DNA of 64,000 bases, taken from the NCBI RefSeq assembly GCF_040712315.1, contig NC_134013.1, positions 35,499,001 through 35,563,000 of the forward strand. Reading direction: 5' to 3'. Shown piece by piece: positions 1 to 11,286 of this stretch. Numbering within the stretch: the first letter of the stretch is position 1; every line of letters starts with the position of its first letter. Source of the stretch: Castanea sativa. Its lineage: Eukaryota > Streptophyta > Magnoliopsida > Fagales > Fagaceae. A program made the translations under genes and the position numbers. The notes under the pieces were generated by a model. The model ran no database searches. It saw only the letters and a list, made by a program, of their open reading frames with translations, and was not told the DNA's origin.

Positions 1-1000
1 TTCACACAACCGGCCTTCACTCTTTACAATGGTCGGACGGATCCCCGTGGAGCACGTGAGTCATTTCACCGAGAATGGCAAGGCATTCCAGAATGAAACT
101 TTGTTATGCAAGATTTTCCTTCTAGCCTAGGGCCCGTAGCCACGAGATGGTTTGACGGCTTAAGGGCGGGCTCCATTGATTCTTTCAAAGAGCTTACTAG
201 AGCATTCGGTTCTCGCTTTATCACGTGCGCAGGAAGTTCCTCGTCCATTGGATTCTTTACTATCCATGGCCATGAGGGAAGGGAAACCCCGAAAACGTAT
301 TCGGACCGATATTGGGAAATGTTCAACGAAATCGACGGAGACTTTGACGATGTAGCCATAAGGACCTTCAAGGTCGGCCTACCAACGGAGCATGACTTGA
401 GGAAATCCTTGACGAAGAAGCCCTAAGAAGCGTGCGTCGATCGATGGATCGCATCGACGAGTACAAAAGGGTTGAGGAAGATCACAGCTAGGTGGAAAAG
501 GCAAGGCGAAGGTTATCCCACAAGAAAGGAGGGATTTCGGTGTCGGACCGATACAACAACAACAGGGCCTACGCGGGATTTTTCCGGGCAGGCCGGTCAC
601 ATACCCCCACAAGTGGTCAACACCGTCTTCGGGGAGCTAGGTGCGACGTCCCTGGAGAAAATAAGGCATGAACCTTTTTTCAAATGGCCGAATAAAATGG
701 CAGGAGACCCTTTGAGACGCAACCAAAATCTCCATTGCCGCCATTATCACCGTGGAGAGAGGTCACACCACCGAGGACTCGCACTTTGTGGAATCATCTG
801 GAACAATTGGTTAAAGAGGGAAAGGTCAAGCAGTTTCGTACCAACCCAACGGGCGAGGAAACAACGGGAATGGCAAACCACGATGGTCCTTCATCCAGGA
901 CCTCCTCTAGGTACTATCAATGTCATTTTTGCAAAGCACTCCGGGTAGGATCGGCTCGGCTCCTTTCAGTAATGTCGCCTGCTCGAACATTTGCCGAGGA
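1..1000 (+). pseudogene. gag (retrotrans_gag capsid region) of Tat element, frameshifted
   Basis: Three frames together give a plant gypsy gag. The start of the window reads a capsid N-terminus (FTLYNGRTDP, then EHVSHF in another frame). From 106 to 426 the pattern SSLGPVATRWFDGL, FKELTRAFGSRF and TYSDRYWEMF matches the retrotrans_gag domain. From about 430 to 950 the frame changes repeatedly through a basic linker (RIDEYKRVEED) and the pieces FFKWPNKMAGDP and LWNHLEQLVKEG, which belong to the C-terminal nucleocapsid side. At least three frameshifts and several stops make it inactive. Confidence 0.88.
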
Positions 1001-1138
1001 GTCACGGGATCGGCCGAAGAGGATTAAGGCAAGTATCCCGGCCATCCTAAGTTTCTCTGAAGAGGACAAGATGGGGACCATCCAGCCTCATGATGATGCC
1101 TTAGTGGTAACCTCGAATAGGGAACTATGATGTAAAAA

Positions 1139-1578
1139 AGAGGGTAATGGTTGATCAAGGTAGTGGTGCAGATATCATGTACCCCGACCTATTTAGAGGT
1201 TGAAGTTAAGAGTTGAAGATCTTATGCCATATGACTCACCCTTGATAAGCTTCGAAGGAGAGGCCGTCGTTCCAAAGGGACGGATTAGACTCCCTGTGCA
1301 ATCGAGGTCCGGAGGTGGTAGACGTAGATTTCATCGTGGTCGATGCTTATTCTCCCTATACGGCTATTGTGGCAAGACCTTGGCTGCATGCGTTAGGGGC
1401 TGTTTCCTCAACCTTGCATGTCAAAATCAAATTTTATTCGGGAGACCAGGTGGTGGAGTTACTTGGGAGTCGGTCCGTGGCTCGATGCTGTGTCACGGGC
1501 TGCACTCGCGTCGACCGAAACCGTACTCCCCGTCCTCGGCTATCGGTGAAGCATAGCAATCAAAGTCTCTTCCCATAG
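1139..1578 (+). pseudogene. Retroviral-type aspartic protease remnant of Tat element
   Basis: At 1,145-1,195 the reading VMVDQGSGADIMYPDLF corresponds to the gypsy protease active site (usual form D-x-G-S-S-x). One residue differs, Gly for the second Ser. The C-terminal half is in another frame at 1,315-1,470: VDFIVVDAYSPYTAIVARPWLHALGA, split by eye as VDFIVVDAYSPYTAI then VARPWLHALGA. Frameshifts separate the halves, so no active enzyme is expected. It would have matured the gag-pol polyprotein inside the particle. Confidence 0.82.
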
Positions 1579-1713
1579 CCGAGGTAGATGAGGCGATATG
1601 TGAAGAATTGGAGAAAATTATCATAGACAATGATCCCGAAAAGTTCTTCCAAAGGTTGGAGTTCAATTGCCACAGAAGAGAAGATGTAGCCGATTTTATT
1701 TTTAAAGAAAAAT

Positions 1714-2500
1714 ATGGATGTGTTCGCTTGGAACGCGTATGAGGCCCCTGGGGTTGATCCGAACTTCATATGTCATCATTTAAGGGTCAATCCAACTGTA
1801 GTGCCGAGGAGGCAACCTCCTCGGAGGTCCTCGAAGGAACATTCCGAAGCCGTAAAGGAGGAAGTGCTCAAACTCAAAGCGGCGGGGGCTATCAAAGAAG
1901 TGTTCTATCCTGTATGGTTAGCCCAGACGGTGGTGGTGAAAAAGAAGAATGGGAAGTGGAGAGTTTGTGTAGACTAAAGAGATTTAAATAAAGCTAGCCC
2001 AAAGGACTCATTCCCGATGCCTCGAATTGATCAATTGTTGGATGCTACTGTTGGACATCCTCGGATGAGTTTTTTCGATGCTTTCCAAGGTTATCACCGA
2101 TACCTTTAGCCGTTGAGGACCAGGAGAAGACCGCATTCGTCACTCCTACGGGATATTTCCAAGATAAGGTAATGCCTTTTGGTTTGAAAAACGCGGGGGC
2201 TACCTACCAAAGGATGATGACGAGGATGTTTGAGGCACAACTAGGAAAAATATTGAGGTATACGTGGACGATATGGTGGTAAAGAGTAAAGAAGTTTACG
2301 CACATCCGGAAGATCTGAGCAACACTTTTCGAAGCTAAGAGAGTATAAATTGCGGCTCAATGCCTCTAAATGCTCTTTCGGTGTGGGGTCGGGCAAGTTT
2401 CTAGGATATATGGTGACTCACCGGGGAATTGAAGTGAATCCTCGCTCAGGTTAAGGCGATAAACAAATTTTACACCCACCTCGGAATCCTAAAGAAGTGC
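1714..2500 (+). pseudogene. Reverse transcriptase domain of Tat element, frameshifted
   Basis: The N-terminal fingers read in one frame from 1,714 to 1,977 (VKEEVLKLKAAGAIKEV, KKKNGKWRVCVD) and end at a stop directly after WRVCVD. The catalytic motif YVDDMVVKS is readable near 2,257-2,285. Downstream [15 protein letters not shown] near 2,400-2,440 marks the thumb. Between these pieces the frame shifts several times. Gypsy RT makes the DNA copy of the element RNA in the virus-like particle; this copy is inactive. Confidence 0.92.
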
Positions 2501-2559
2501 AAAGGCTAACAGTGTATGACCGTCGCTCTCAACCGATTTATATCTCGGTCCGCGGACGG

Positions 2560-3080
2560 ATGCAGGCCTTTCTTTCAATTATTAAATAAATGGAAGGGTT
2601 TCGAATGGACCGAGGAGTGCGCGAGCTTTCCAACGTGCTAAAAGAATATCTCTCGCGACCACCAGCTATGTCTCGACCGAGGTTGATGAGATTTCCGTTT
2701 TGCATATATTGCGGTGGCTAACCATGCTGTTAGTTTGGTTCTTATCCGAGATGACAATAACATCCAGAGACCGGTTTATTATGTAAGCAAATCTCTCGCA
2801 TGAGGCCGAGCCGAGTTATTTGCCACTTTGGAGAAAGCTATCTTGGCGGTGGTACATGCTACACGAAGACTTCCCCATTACTTCCAAGCCTCATACGGTT
2901 GTTGTTCTTACACAACTCCCTCTTAAATCAATTCTGCAACGAAGTGCGGATTATATGGGAAGAATTGCCAAATGGGGAACTGTCCTAGGAGCTTTCGATA
3001 TCAAGTATATGCCCCGCACCTCTATAAAGGGACAGTCATCGCGGACCTTGTGGCGGAATTTGCCGAGCCTTCGTTGGAAG
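2560..3080 (+). pseudogene. First RNase H domain of Tat pol, broken
   Basis: Reading near 2,700-2,800 gives YIAVANHAVSLVLIRDDN and RPVYYVSKSL, the usual first half of the RNase H tethered to gypsy RT. Near 2,990-3,020 the track IAKWGTVLGAFDIKYMPR closes the domain. Stops and shifts interrupt it. It sits directly after RT as expected. Confidence 0.85.
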
Positions 3081-3114
3081 ACTATCAAGAAGGCATGGGT
3101 AAAAAATCAAGTAG

Positions 3115-3620
3115 GCATGATTTCGTGTGAAGGGCCTCCATTATGGAAAGTCCATGTTGATGGAGCAGCAAATCGAGGGGATCGGGTATCGGACTAGTTT
3201 TGATATCCCCAGGGAATTACTTTTGAGAAATCTTTGAGATTGGGATTCTCGGCCACCAACAACGAAGCGAGTACGAAGCCGTCCTCGCAGTGGATGAACA
3301 TGGTTCATAAAATGGGAGGAAAGACGGTGCAGATGTTCTCGGATTCACTATTGGTGGTAGGCCAAGTAGAAGGCAAGCTAGAGGCAAGGGATTCCCAGAG
3401 TGCGAGAATACCTAACCCAGTGTCGTATATGCAATCTAAATTTGAGTCATTTCTACTATTGCATGTATCCGGATGTGGCAACACCCATGCCGACTCATTA
3501 GCCACGCTCGCGACGTCCTCGGCACAAAGTCTACCACGAGTTATCCTCGTTGAAGATCCGTTGAAACCCACCGGACGGATAGTAACTCCACTCAAATTCT
3601 TCAAATTAGGACAGGCCTAG
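3115..3620 (+). pseudogene. Second, archaeal-type RNase H (aRNH) domain of Tat pol, broken
   Basis: WKVHVDGAANRGD near 3,148-3,190 is the start of a second RNase H fold (the motif xVDGAxN carries the first catalytic Asp). It is followed after a stop by LGFSATNNEAS (second acidic residue, Glu), FSDSLLVVGQVEGKLEARD (third acidic residue, Asp) and NTHADSLATLATSS, which carries the last Asp. A tandem second RNase H between the first and the integrase is the diagnostic of Tat-lineage elements. Inactivated by a stop at about 3,195 and by frame changes. Confidence 0.88.
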
Positions 3621-3624
3621 TTGG

Positions 3625-4857
3625 ATGGATCAAATAGTAACATTTCTCGGGAATGACATCCCGCCCGGAGAAAAGGCCGAAGCGGATAAAGTTCGCAGAA
3701 AGCCACTCGTTTCCTATTATCCGAGGACCAAAAATTGTACAAACGTTCCTTTTCGGGACCATATTTGCTATGCATACACCCCGAGGCAACGGAGCTACTT
3801 TTGGAAGAGTTACACGAAGGGATTTGTGGAAGTCACACGGGAGGAAGGTCTTTAGCTCACGTGGCCCTTACTCGGGGCTATTGGTGGCCAAATATGCGAG
3901 AGAGAAGCGCAAGATTATGCAAAGAAATGTGACCAATGTCAAAGGTTCGCTCCAAATATACATCAACCAGTGGAGTCCCGAATCCTCTATCTAGCCCATG
4001 GCCTTTTGCCCAATGGGGCTTGGACATTGTTGGACCCTTCCCCAAAGCAACGGGAAACACGGTGGCTTCTCGTGGGAACGCATTACTTCACCAAATGGGT
4101 TGAAGCCGAGCCATTATCAAACATCGAGACACGGAAGCAAAAAAGTTTGTATGGAAGAATATCGTTACCAGTTCGGCATTCCTCATACTCTCATTTCGTA
4201 TAACGGTTTACAATTTGATAGCAAAGCCTTTCGAAAATACCGCTCGTGATCTTGGCATTACGAATAGATATTCCACTCCGGCTTATCCCCAAGGAAATGG
4301 GCAAGCCGAGGCCGTCAACAAAGTAATAGTAAGCGGACTCAAAAAGAGGTTGGGTGACGCCAAGGGGAGGTGGGTGGAAGAAGCTCACATGTCTTGTGGA
4401 CGTATAGAACTACACCACGAAGATCCACAAGGAGAAACACCCTTCGCCATGACTTATGGGGCCGAGGCAAGAATCCCCTTAGAAACCGGGTTCCCAACCC
4501 CGAAGAAAAACTCCTTTATTCCGTATAGCAATGATGATCTCGTTAATGAGAAACTTAGACTTAGTCGAGGAACGGCGAGAAAGCGCCATGGTTCAACTAG
4601 CTTATTATCAACATAAGCTCAAGCAGGTATGACTCTTATGTGAAACTTCGACCTCTTGGACCGTGTGACTTAGTACTAAGGAAAGTTTTGGGCACGATGA
4701 AGAACCTCGCGTGGGGAAAATTGGGGGCCCAACTCGGGAAGGACCTTATCGTATTACTTCGGTAGCGTGAATAGGGGCCTACAATCTGGAGGATTTGGAC
4801 GAAAATGTTGTACAACGTCCTCGGAATGTAAATAATCTACGAAGGTACTATTACTAA
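3625..4857 (+). pseudogene. Integrase domain of Tat pol, frameshifted
   Basis: The zinc-binding HHCC region reads at 3,735-3,960: HPEATELLLEELHEGICGSH, then RGYWWPNM and CDQCQRF. The catalytic core follows: FAQWGLDIVGPFPKATGNT (first Asp) at about 4,005-4,060, NGLQFDSKAF (second Asp) at about 4,203-4,235, and AYPQGNGQAEAVNKVI (Glu) at 4,280-4,330. The C-terminus ends as NLRRYYY and a stop at 4,833-4,857. The core motifs sit in at least three frames, so integration activity is lost. Confidence 0.9.
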
Positions 4858-4913
4858 ATAAAAGGCACTTTGGCCGTTCTTTGTTGTAAACTACATTATA
4901 TTCGTTATCTTCA

Positions 4914-5745
4914 TTCGTCGAAATATCAAGCTGAAACTTGGTATGCCTGGATCCTCGGACCACATACCTCGTCTAAATTGATATTCTTTATTAAAGTGTT
5001 AAACAGAACCTAAGTTACGTCTGGTCCTCGGATCACCTACTTTGGGAAAATTAACATTTTAAATTTATTCGCCTAAGTATCAAGCTGAAACTTGGTATGC
5101 CTGGATCCTCGGACCACATACCTCGTCTAAATTGATATTCTTTATAAAGTGTTAAACAAAACCTAAGTTACGTCTGGTCCTCGGATCACCTACTTTGGGA
5201 AAATTAACATTTTTAATTTATTCGCCTAAGTATCAAGCTGAAACTTGGTATGCCTGGATCCTCGGACCACATACCTCGTCTAAATTGATATTCTTTACAA
5301 AGTGTTAAACAGAACCTAAGTTACGTCTGGTCCTCGGATCACCTACTTTGGGAAAATTAACATTTTAAATTTATTCGCCTAAGTATCAAGCTGAAACTTG
5401 GTATGCCTGGATCCTCGGACCACATACCTCATCTAAATTGATATTCTATACAAAGTGTTAAACAGAACCTAAGTTACGTCTGGTCCTCGGATCACCTACT
5501 TTGGGAAAATTAACATTTTTAATTTATTCGCCTAAGTATCAAGCTGAAACTTGGTATGCCTAGATCCTCGGACCACATACCTCGTCTAAATTGATATTCT
5601 TTACTAAAGTGTTAAACAGAACCTAAGTTACGTTTGGTCCTCAGATCACCTACTTTGGGAAAATTAACATTTTAAATTTATTTGTCTAAAGTATCAAGCT
5701 GAAACTTGGTATTGTTGGATCCTCGGATCATTTACTTGAGAAAAA
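4914..5745 (+). repeat. Tandem array, about 5.4 copies of a 153-bp unit
   Basis: The landmark CTGAAACTTGGTATGCCTGG begins at 4,931, 5,085, 5,238, 5,391 and 5,544, with a diverged sixth start at 5,699, so the period is 153-155 bp. Each unit carries two TCCTCGGA motifs, in GGATCCTCGGACCACATACC and TGGTCCTCGGATCACCTAC. Copies differ by only a few bases, so the array is young or kept alike by unequal exchange. It lies between the integrase stop and the antisense ORF. Confidence 0.97.
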
Positions 5746-6059
5746 TTAATACATCAGATATTTGCATAGACTATATGCCTTATCTTTACATAGTTCAAAC
5801 TAGAGATCCAAAACGAAGAAACAAAATTGCATCACTTAATGCAGTTCTCGGCATAATTAAGCCTTCCTTGGAGTATCAAATTTCAATTCAAGTTGTTGCT
5901 AATAACTTTGGTAAAAGACAAAAAGATAATATTTATGGAATGATATGATCAGCATAAAAAAAAAAAAATATATATATATATGTATAAGAATCATCTAAAA
6001 ACAAACATTCATTCTTGTATTAAATTCCAAAATAGTACTTTTTCACCTATACTTAGGTA

Positions 6060-8225
6060 TTACACTTGGAGACAAAATAAAAATAAAGCAAGGAAAGACT
6101 CAACGGCAATTCCTTTGCCTTTGGGATCATCTATCAAGGTTATTGGGTTAGCTTGATCACCCAACTCATCCTTTGAAGATTCCCGAAGATCACTTGAAGG
6201 CTGTACGTCTTCAATTGCCTTTTCTTGTGCGTGGTCAAGTTGTTCGGGGGCATCTTCGGGAAGAGTTGAGTCTTCAACAAATCACCCCCTTATCCTCGGA
6301 TGATCCCCGGGCGGCTTCTTGTGCAAGGTCGGGAATGGAAGAAGCGCGAATTGCGGGAGGATAGTAGACACTCGCTTTCCAAAGGGTGGAAGAGGCATCA
6401 ACCCCGGCTTGGGAAATTGCCTCATTCCACACTTGGAGTGCGCAGTGCCTACATACCTCGGGAACCTGAGCCTTGAAGGTTTCGTGACCTCCTTCACGCC
6501 TATATCATAACCATCTTGTTCGGCTTGGTCCCTCGAGTTCTCGGCCTCTTCTTTTGCTTTCTCACTTTTTCTTCTCCTCAATGGCCTCTTCTTTGCCCTT
6601 GATGGCTTCTTCGCCTTCTCAGACTCGTTCAGATCTTTCTTAAGATCCTCTACGAGCCTTCGTGCTACTAAGAGGTTATCCTCGGCTTGGCGAAGCATTA
6701 GGCACTGATCCTCGGCCTGTTTAGTCGTCGTTTTCAGATCAGCCTCTAAGCCCGCCTTGGCACTCTCAGCCTTAGCCAATTTTGCTGTGACCTCCCGTTT
6801 CTTCTTATGAAGGTCCGAGATCTTTTGAGCAGTTTCACGCCTGGACTCCTCGGCCCTCAGAGACTTGTAGGAATTAATGGCAATCTCTTCTGCCCTGTGG
6901 GCAGATTGAACGGCCTACGAACAAAACATATAAAACTTAGACATATGGATATATATAGGAAATAAAAACAAAAATCAAGGTTTTAGAGAAAACTCACCAT
7001 TGCAAGCTCCTTCTTCAAAGTCATAAATACGGTGTGGTCCCTTTTCTTTCTCAGCTCAATCATATCCTCGGGGAGCAACGTTCGCTCCAAAGCATCCGCG
7101 ACGCATGCCGCCGTCCCTTCATCGGGATTTCTAATGGACGCATCCACCGGTAATGACCTCGTCGTCCATAGAAAGGTCGGGAAGCCATACAGTGTAGCGT
7201 ACGACCGCCCGTTGGCTCTTCTTTCCGATCTAGTCCGTATGGTGCGGGCCTCGCTTTGCACCCTTTTCCACCTCGGTCTCCTTGGAGACGAGCCCTTCCA
7301 TGCCTCCACCACTTCCTTTCCTTTCGAGCCGATCTCTTTTTCTTTTGAGATCAGCCCATGTTGGTGCGTTGGGTTTGGGAGGACGGGGGAGGAGGAGGAA
7401 GCCTAGCTACGGGCCTTTGTCGAAGACCCTTTTCGAGTCCGAGGGCGCACCTCTTTTGGTGGTTCTTGGACTCGGGGGCCTTATCGTTGCCCTCAAGGAC
7501 ATCCTTCAAACTGGGCTTAGTCTTTCGTTGGATGCCCATAGTGTCAAGTTCTTCGGTGGTAGCCTTTGAGATATGGGTAGAGGTGCCGAGGATGGAAGTT
7601 GAATCTTCGGGGAGAGTAGGGTTGATTAAAAACCTCAAAATCGTCCTCGGAATCTGATACCTCAACTATTTCTTCTTCTTCTTCCTTTACAGTGGAGTGA
7701 GAGGGCGCGGCTTCCCCAAATGTTAAATTTGTTGAGAGAGGCACTGTGGGAATCCCAACTGGAACGAATGGTGGTGGTTGGATTGGTTGGGTGACCAAGG
7801 TGCCTTGAGGAATGGCAGTCCCTCCGGTAGCAAAAAACCCTCGACAGGCAACACCGATCCGAGGAAGACGAGGATCGTGGGCTTTGATCACGCACTTCGG
7901 CGCCGAAAGGCTTTGGATATTGGATTGTAGCCGAGGATCGGATGAGCTGCTCGGAGTTGACCGTCGCATGCACAAAAACCTCGGCTTGTAGGATCCTATC
8001 CAACCGTCGAAGTCAACGAGATTGGGATGACGATCCGCGGCGTGTGGATCGTAGAGTTGTCCAAATAAGAGAGGGTAAGAATAAGTAAAAAGACAGAGGA
8101 TAATAGTATGTAAAAGAAATTTCAACCTGAGTCCCTTCCCTTGTCGGACGGGGAGGCCGTCGTGCCAATTTCACGATATGATCGTGGAAGTCGTTTTTTA
8201 GGCCCTTATTTGATTCAGCAGACAT
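6060..8225 (-). pseudogene. Antisense ORF (aORF) of Tat element with coiled coil and intron
   Basis: On the strand opposite to gag-pol an ORF starts at 8,225 (MSAESNKGLKNDFHDHIVKL) and ends with TAA at 6,060-6,062, after an acidic tail. The middle holds an acidic stretch (EEEEEIVEVSDSEDDFE), a basic Pro-rich part and a helical segment (LERTLLPEDMIELRKKRD). After a clear intron at 6,915-6,997 (donor GTGAGT, acceptor TTCGTAG) comes a long coiled coil rich in Ala, Lys and Glu (ISDLHKKKREVTAKLAKAES). The frame breaks near 6,500 and possibly at the first intron (donor after 8,127; no clean acceptor). Plant databases usually call such proteins putative plant transposon or retrotransposon-associated proteins; the function is not known. 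Confidence 0.75.
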
Positions 8226-9160
8226 TGAATTAGCCTAACCTCGGGGTATCTAGATTTTAGGTAATACTCATCTTTTTTGCTTAGGTAATGGAGGTTGTAA
8301 ACCCAGGTTCACGTCGTGGTGAGTGAGCCCTAAGTTCATCTTCTCATTTAAGGCATCTATGGAACCTAGGATCCTAAAGACATTTGACACGGGTGGGAGC
8401 TAATCTAAAGGCCCTAAAATAATCCCTAGTCACGGTTCCCATGGGGATTTTCATTCCCCCTTCGATGAACGCAATCATCGGGATTACGACTTCCCGTTTT
8501 TCTTTTTGTATAATACTCTTCCTCGTTACAGTACGTAATGGATACATCCGAGGGAATTTTGTACTTAGCCTTAAACTGCTCTATTTTTTCGTTCGAATCT
8601 ACCAGGTACGCGAACCTACCCATTCTTTTTTTTTAAAAAAAAAGGGTAGGTGGGAAGAAAACTAACTACGCCGAGGATGAAAGACACAAGGAGAAGACAG
8701 TAAGGAAAAGAAACAAAAAAAACAAAAAGCTGATAAGGAGGGGAAAGAGTATTGAAGAACTTACTTTTAAAAGAAGAGAGCACGTCACCTCGGACAGAGT
8801 ACTCGATAGAAAGAGAGAGTACGGGGAGATGGAAAGTGTGGCAGGTACGTTATCGGGTTTCGTAGTGTGAGGAAGTTTGAAGAAAATTAGTATTTATATG
8901 TCAAAAGGTGTTTTCAAGCGGTCAAAGTCCCGCCTCAACACGGGAATCGATCTCGACCGTTGGATATATGTCATATCAATGAAACGTGGGGGACATAGAA
9001 GCGCCAATAATAAATTCGGGGGCGTTTCGCATACCGAAGCATCGGGAACACGCGGTGGGTAATTCAGAAGTTATTTCCGTTAGTAAATATTACAGAATCC
9101 TGCAGGTGAAAAGGTCTTAAATCGAGATCCTATTTTCCTCCCGAGGTGAGAGAAAAATAA
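8226..9160 (+). other. Non-coding 3' region of the Tat element
   Basis: Between the antisense start codon and the polypurine tract I see no conserved protein. TCCTCGGA-type motifs continue (8,540s, 8,671, 8,790s, 9,140s). Sequence upstream of 8,225 would be the promoter or leader of the antisense ORF. Confidence 0.5.
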
Positions 9161-9178
9161 AGAATCTCGAGGGGCTAT
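9161..9178 (+). promoter_or_regulatory. Polypurine tract of Tat element
   Basis: The purine-rich GAATCTCGAGGGGCTAT lies directly before the LTR TG, where plus-strand DNA priming would begin. Confidence 0.7.
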
Positions 9179-9832
9179 TGTAGGGGTATTAGGCCCAGTA
9201 ATTTATAATGGACGGCCCAACAAAGGTCTTTTGGGCTAGAAACCCAAATCCGAAAACATCAAAATGATCGTGGAGTGTTTAAGTGTCCCATACCGTCCGA
9301 GGAGTCGATTTGTCCTCGGAAAGTTAAGCCGAGGATACACAGTATACGTGGAGGACAGCAGAAAGAGCGGTGGAATGTCTAAAGTAAAGCTGCTACCACC
9401 GCCCATATATTAAAGACCCTGTAAATAATACGCTGGCAATAGAGATGGAAGGATGGGACCTGAGCATAGAGCTTGGAACTTGGTCCCAAATCCCAGCGGG
9501 CTTTAGGGAAGAATGGATGGGACAAGTATCCAAAAAATGGGGGTTGCGGCCATAAAATGGAAGATGATGAAGAGAAGAGGAGGAATATAAATAGGAGGGA
9601 AGGCATACGAAGAAGGGGCCTTTGAGAAAGAAAAAGTGTATGATAAACATTATTTGTATCCACACTTGAGAAATACTATTAGAAACTGTCCTCGGAAACA
9701 GTCCGAGGAGGAATTCTCAATATTACTCTTTACAAACGATTCTTTGTTTTGTTCCATTGGGCCCAAAGCCCGTTCTTTTTGTGATTGTCTAAAGCCATCC
9801 TTAAAATCTAAATTATAAACCCATCCTCTACA
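9179..9832 (+). repeat. 3' LTR of Tat element (654 bp)
   Basis: It begins TGTAGGGGTATTAGG and ends CCCATCCTCTACA, giving the TG...CA ends and a short inverted terminus TGTAG/CTACA. It directly follows the polypurine tract. It contains a TATA box at 9,586 and several TCCTCGGA/CCGAGGA sites (9,298, 9,314, 9,331, 9,690, 9,703). The 5-bp flank after it is AATTC; the matching 5' copy is outside the window. Confidence 0.9.
9586..9593 (+). promoter_or_regulatory. TATA box in the Tat LTR
   Basis: TATAAATA lies within AGGAATATAAATAGGAGGG, about 245 bp before the LTR end. RNA start would be expected roughly 30 bp downstream. An identical box in the unseen 5' LTR would drive the element. Confidence 0.6.
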
Positions 9833-10711
9833 AATTCATTGTGAAAAAAGGCCTTTTAAGCCCATTTTCCTCCTAGTCGTGGTTTGGGAATTTGAATTGT
9901 GTCCTTACAGTTTACATATAAAAAGGCCTCATATAAAATTTCCGCCTTAGGCCCCAAATTTTGTTGGGCTGGCCCTGTCTCTACTATATCTTGAATATAG
10001 TGATAATCAATGTGTTTGCCCTTGGAGCTATTTGCTCTATTTTTTTTATTAAATAAAGGTCTTATTGTCGCAAAACACGTCAACTTGTCTTTTAGGTATA
10101 TTGAAATTTATGCTGTCGACAAAACGTTTAATCTAGACCGTATTACTTATCATTGTGTTGTACAATATATATTCTACCTCCATCGCATATTTGCAACACG
10201 GCCTTATTTCTTACTTAATTAAGAAACTGGTGTTCCACTGAATAGCTATTTATAAAGCCACTTGTATATTTTCATCATCTAAATCTCCTACCAAATCCAC
10301 ATAGTGAATCCTATTATTTCTAGATAACTCAAGTCAAAATATAGTTTCATTCCCTTGGTACCTTGGAGATACTGAAAATTTTGTTTGACTACCTGTCAAT
10401 GTGTCCTCTCCAGATTAGATTGATATCTATTTACTAATTCTACTACATGACAAATGTCTGGCCTTGTGCTTGTCATGGCACATACAAGGCTACTCACTGC
10501 CCGGCCATACGGCACATTTTTATGAACTTCATTTTCTTGTCATCTTTAGGACACATCTTCTTGCTAAAGATAGGTAATTTGCTAATAGGTGTGCTCAAAG
10601 ATTTTTCTTTGGCCATGTTAAATCTCTTGAGAACCTTCTTCAAATAATTTTCCTGATCCAGATGTAAGAGTTTTTTATCTCTATTCCTTCATGCTTTTAT
10701 TCCCAATACAT

Positions 10712-11204
10712 CGGCAATAAGGACATGTTTGATAAACTGTAATAAATGTTATAATATAATAGTTATTTCTTTAGTTTAGTTATTTTGTAATTTGGTTATG
10801 TTTTTATTATAGGGAATGATCATTCCTTATAAATAGTTATTTATTATTCATCTCCAAAAGAGTTACAGTAGTTATTCCTTAGTAGGTATAATAATTTTTA
10901 AATTTGATATATCTTCAAATATATAAACTATCCATATGCACATAACATTTATTTAAAAATTTAAAAAAAAATCATTAAAAACAACATCTCACAAATTTAA
11001 AGAATATAAAAAAAAAATTAGGAAATATAATTTTATAAGTAAGATATTTCCAAAATATAAATCTCAAGTTTATTCTAATGTTACAACTTACAACCAAATG
11101 TATGAATAAGTTTACGTATTCCATTACAATACACTTCATTCCCAATAATAAATAATACAATTTATATTGTAATTTTCATTCAGTGTACCAAATAAGCCAT
11201 AATA
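10712..11204. mobile_element. Non-autonomous TIR-like insertion inside the copia fragment (493 bp)
   Basis: TTTTATTCCCAATACAT occurs on both sides (10,695-10,711 and 11,205-11,221). Removing the insert rejoins the copia reading VLGIK. The inner ends are alike when one is inverted: left TTGATAAACTGTAATAAATG, right complement TTGGTACACTGAATGAAAAT. No ORF is present and it is very AT-rich. A 17-bp duplication is long for a DNA transposon, so the superfamily is open. Confidence 0.65.
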
Positions 11205-11286
11205 TTTTATTCCCAATACATGCAAAGATGGACCCATGTCCATCTCAAATTTTGATTCAAGGGTTTTACTTTCAGTATCACATGTG

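Larger units (their letters stand above)
1..9832 (+). mobile_element. Ty3/gypsy LTR retrotransposon, Tat lineage, 5'-truncated by window edge
   Basis: The order on + is gag, protease, RT, RNase H, a second RNase H, integrase, a 153-bp tandem array, an antisense ORF, a polypurine tract and a 3' LTR. Two ribonuclease H domains, integrase after RT, and an extra reverse-strand ORF before the 3' LTR are hallmarks of the plant Tat group (Ogre/Retand-like). Every coding domain is broken by frameshifts and stops, so this copy cannot act alone. The 5' LTR and primer binding site lie before the window. The motif TCCTCGGA or its complement recurs throughout and is rare in the DNA that follows. The lineage call is from domain order; a tree of RT would settle it. 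Confidence 0.93.

Noticed and set aside
4914..5745. CRISPR-like array
   Set aside because: Direct tandem repeats without spacers inside a plant retrotransposon.
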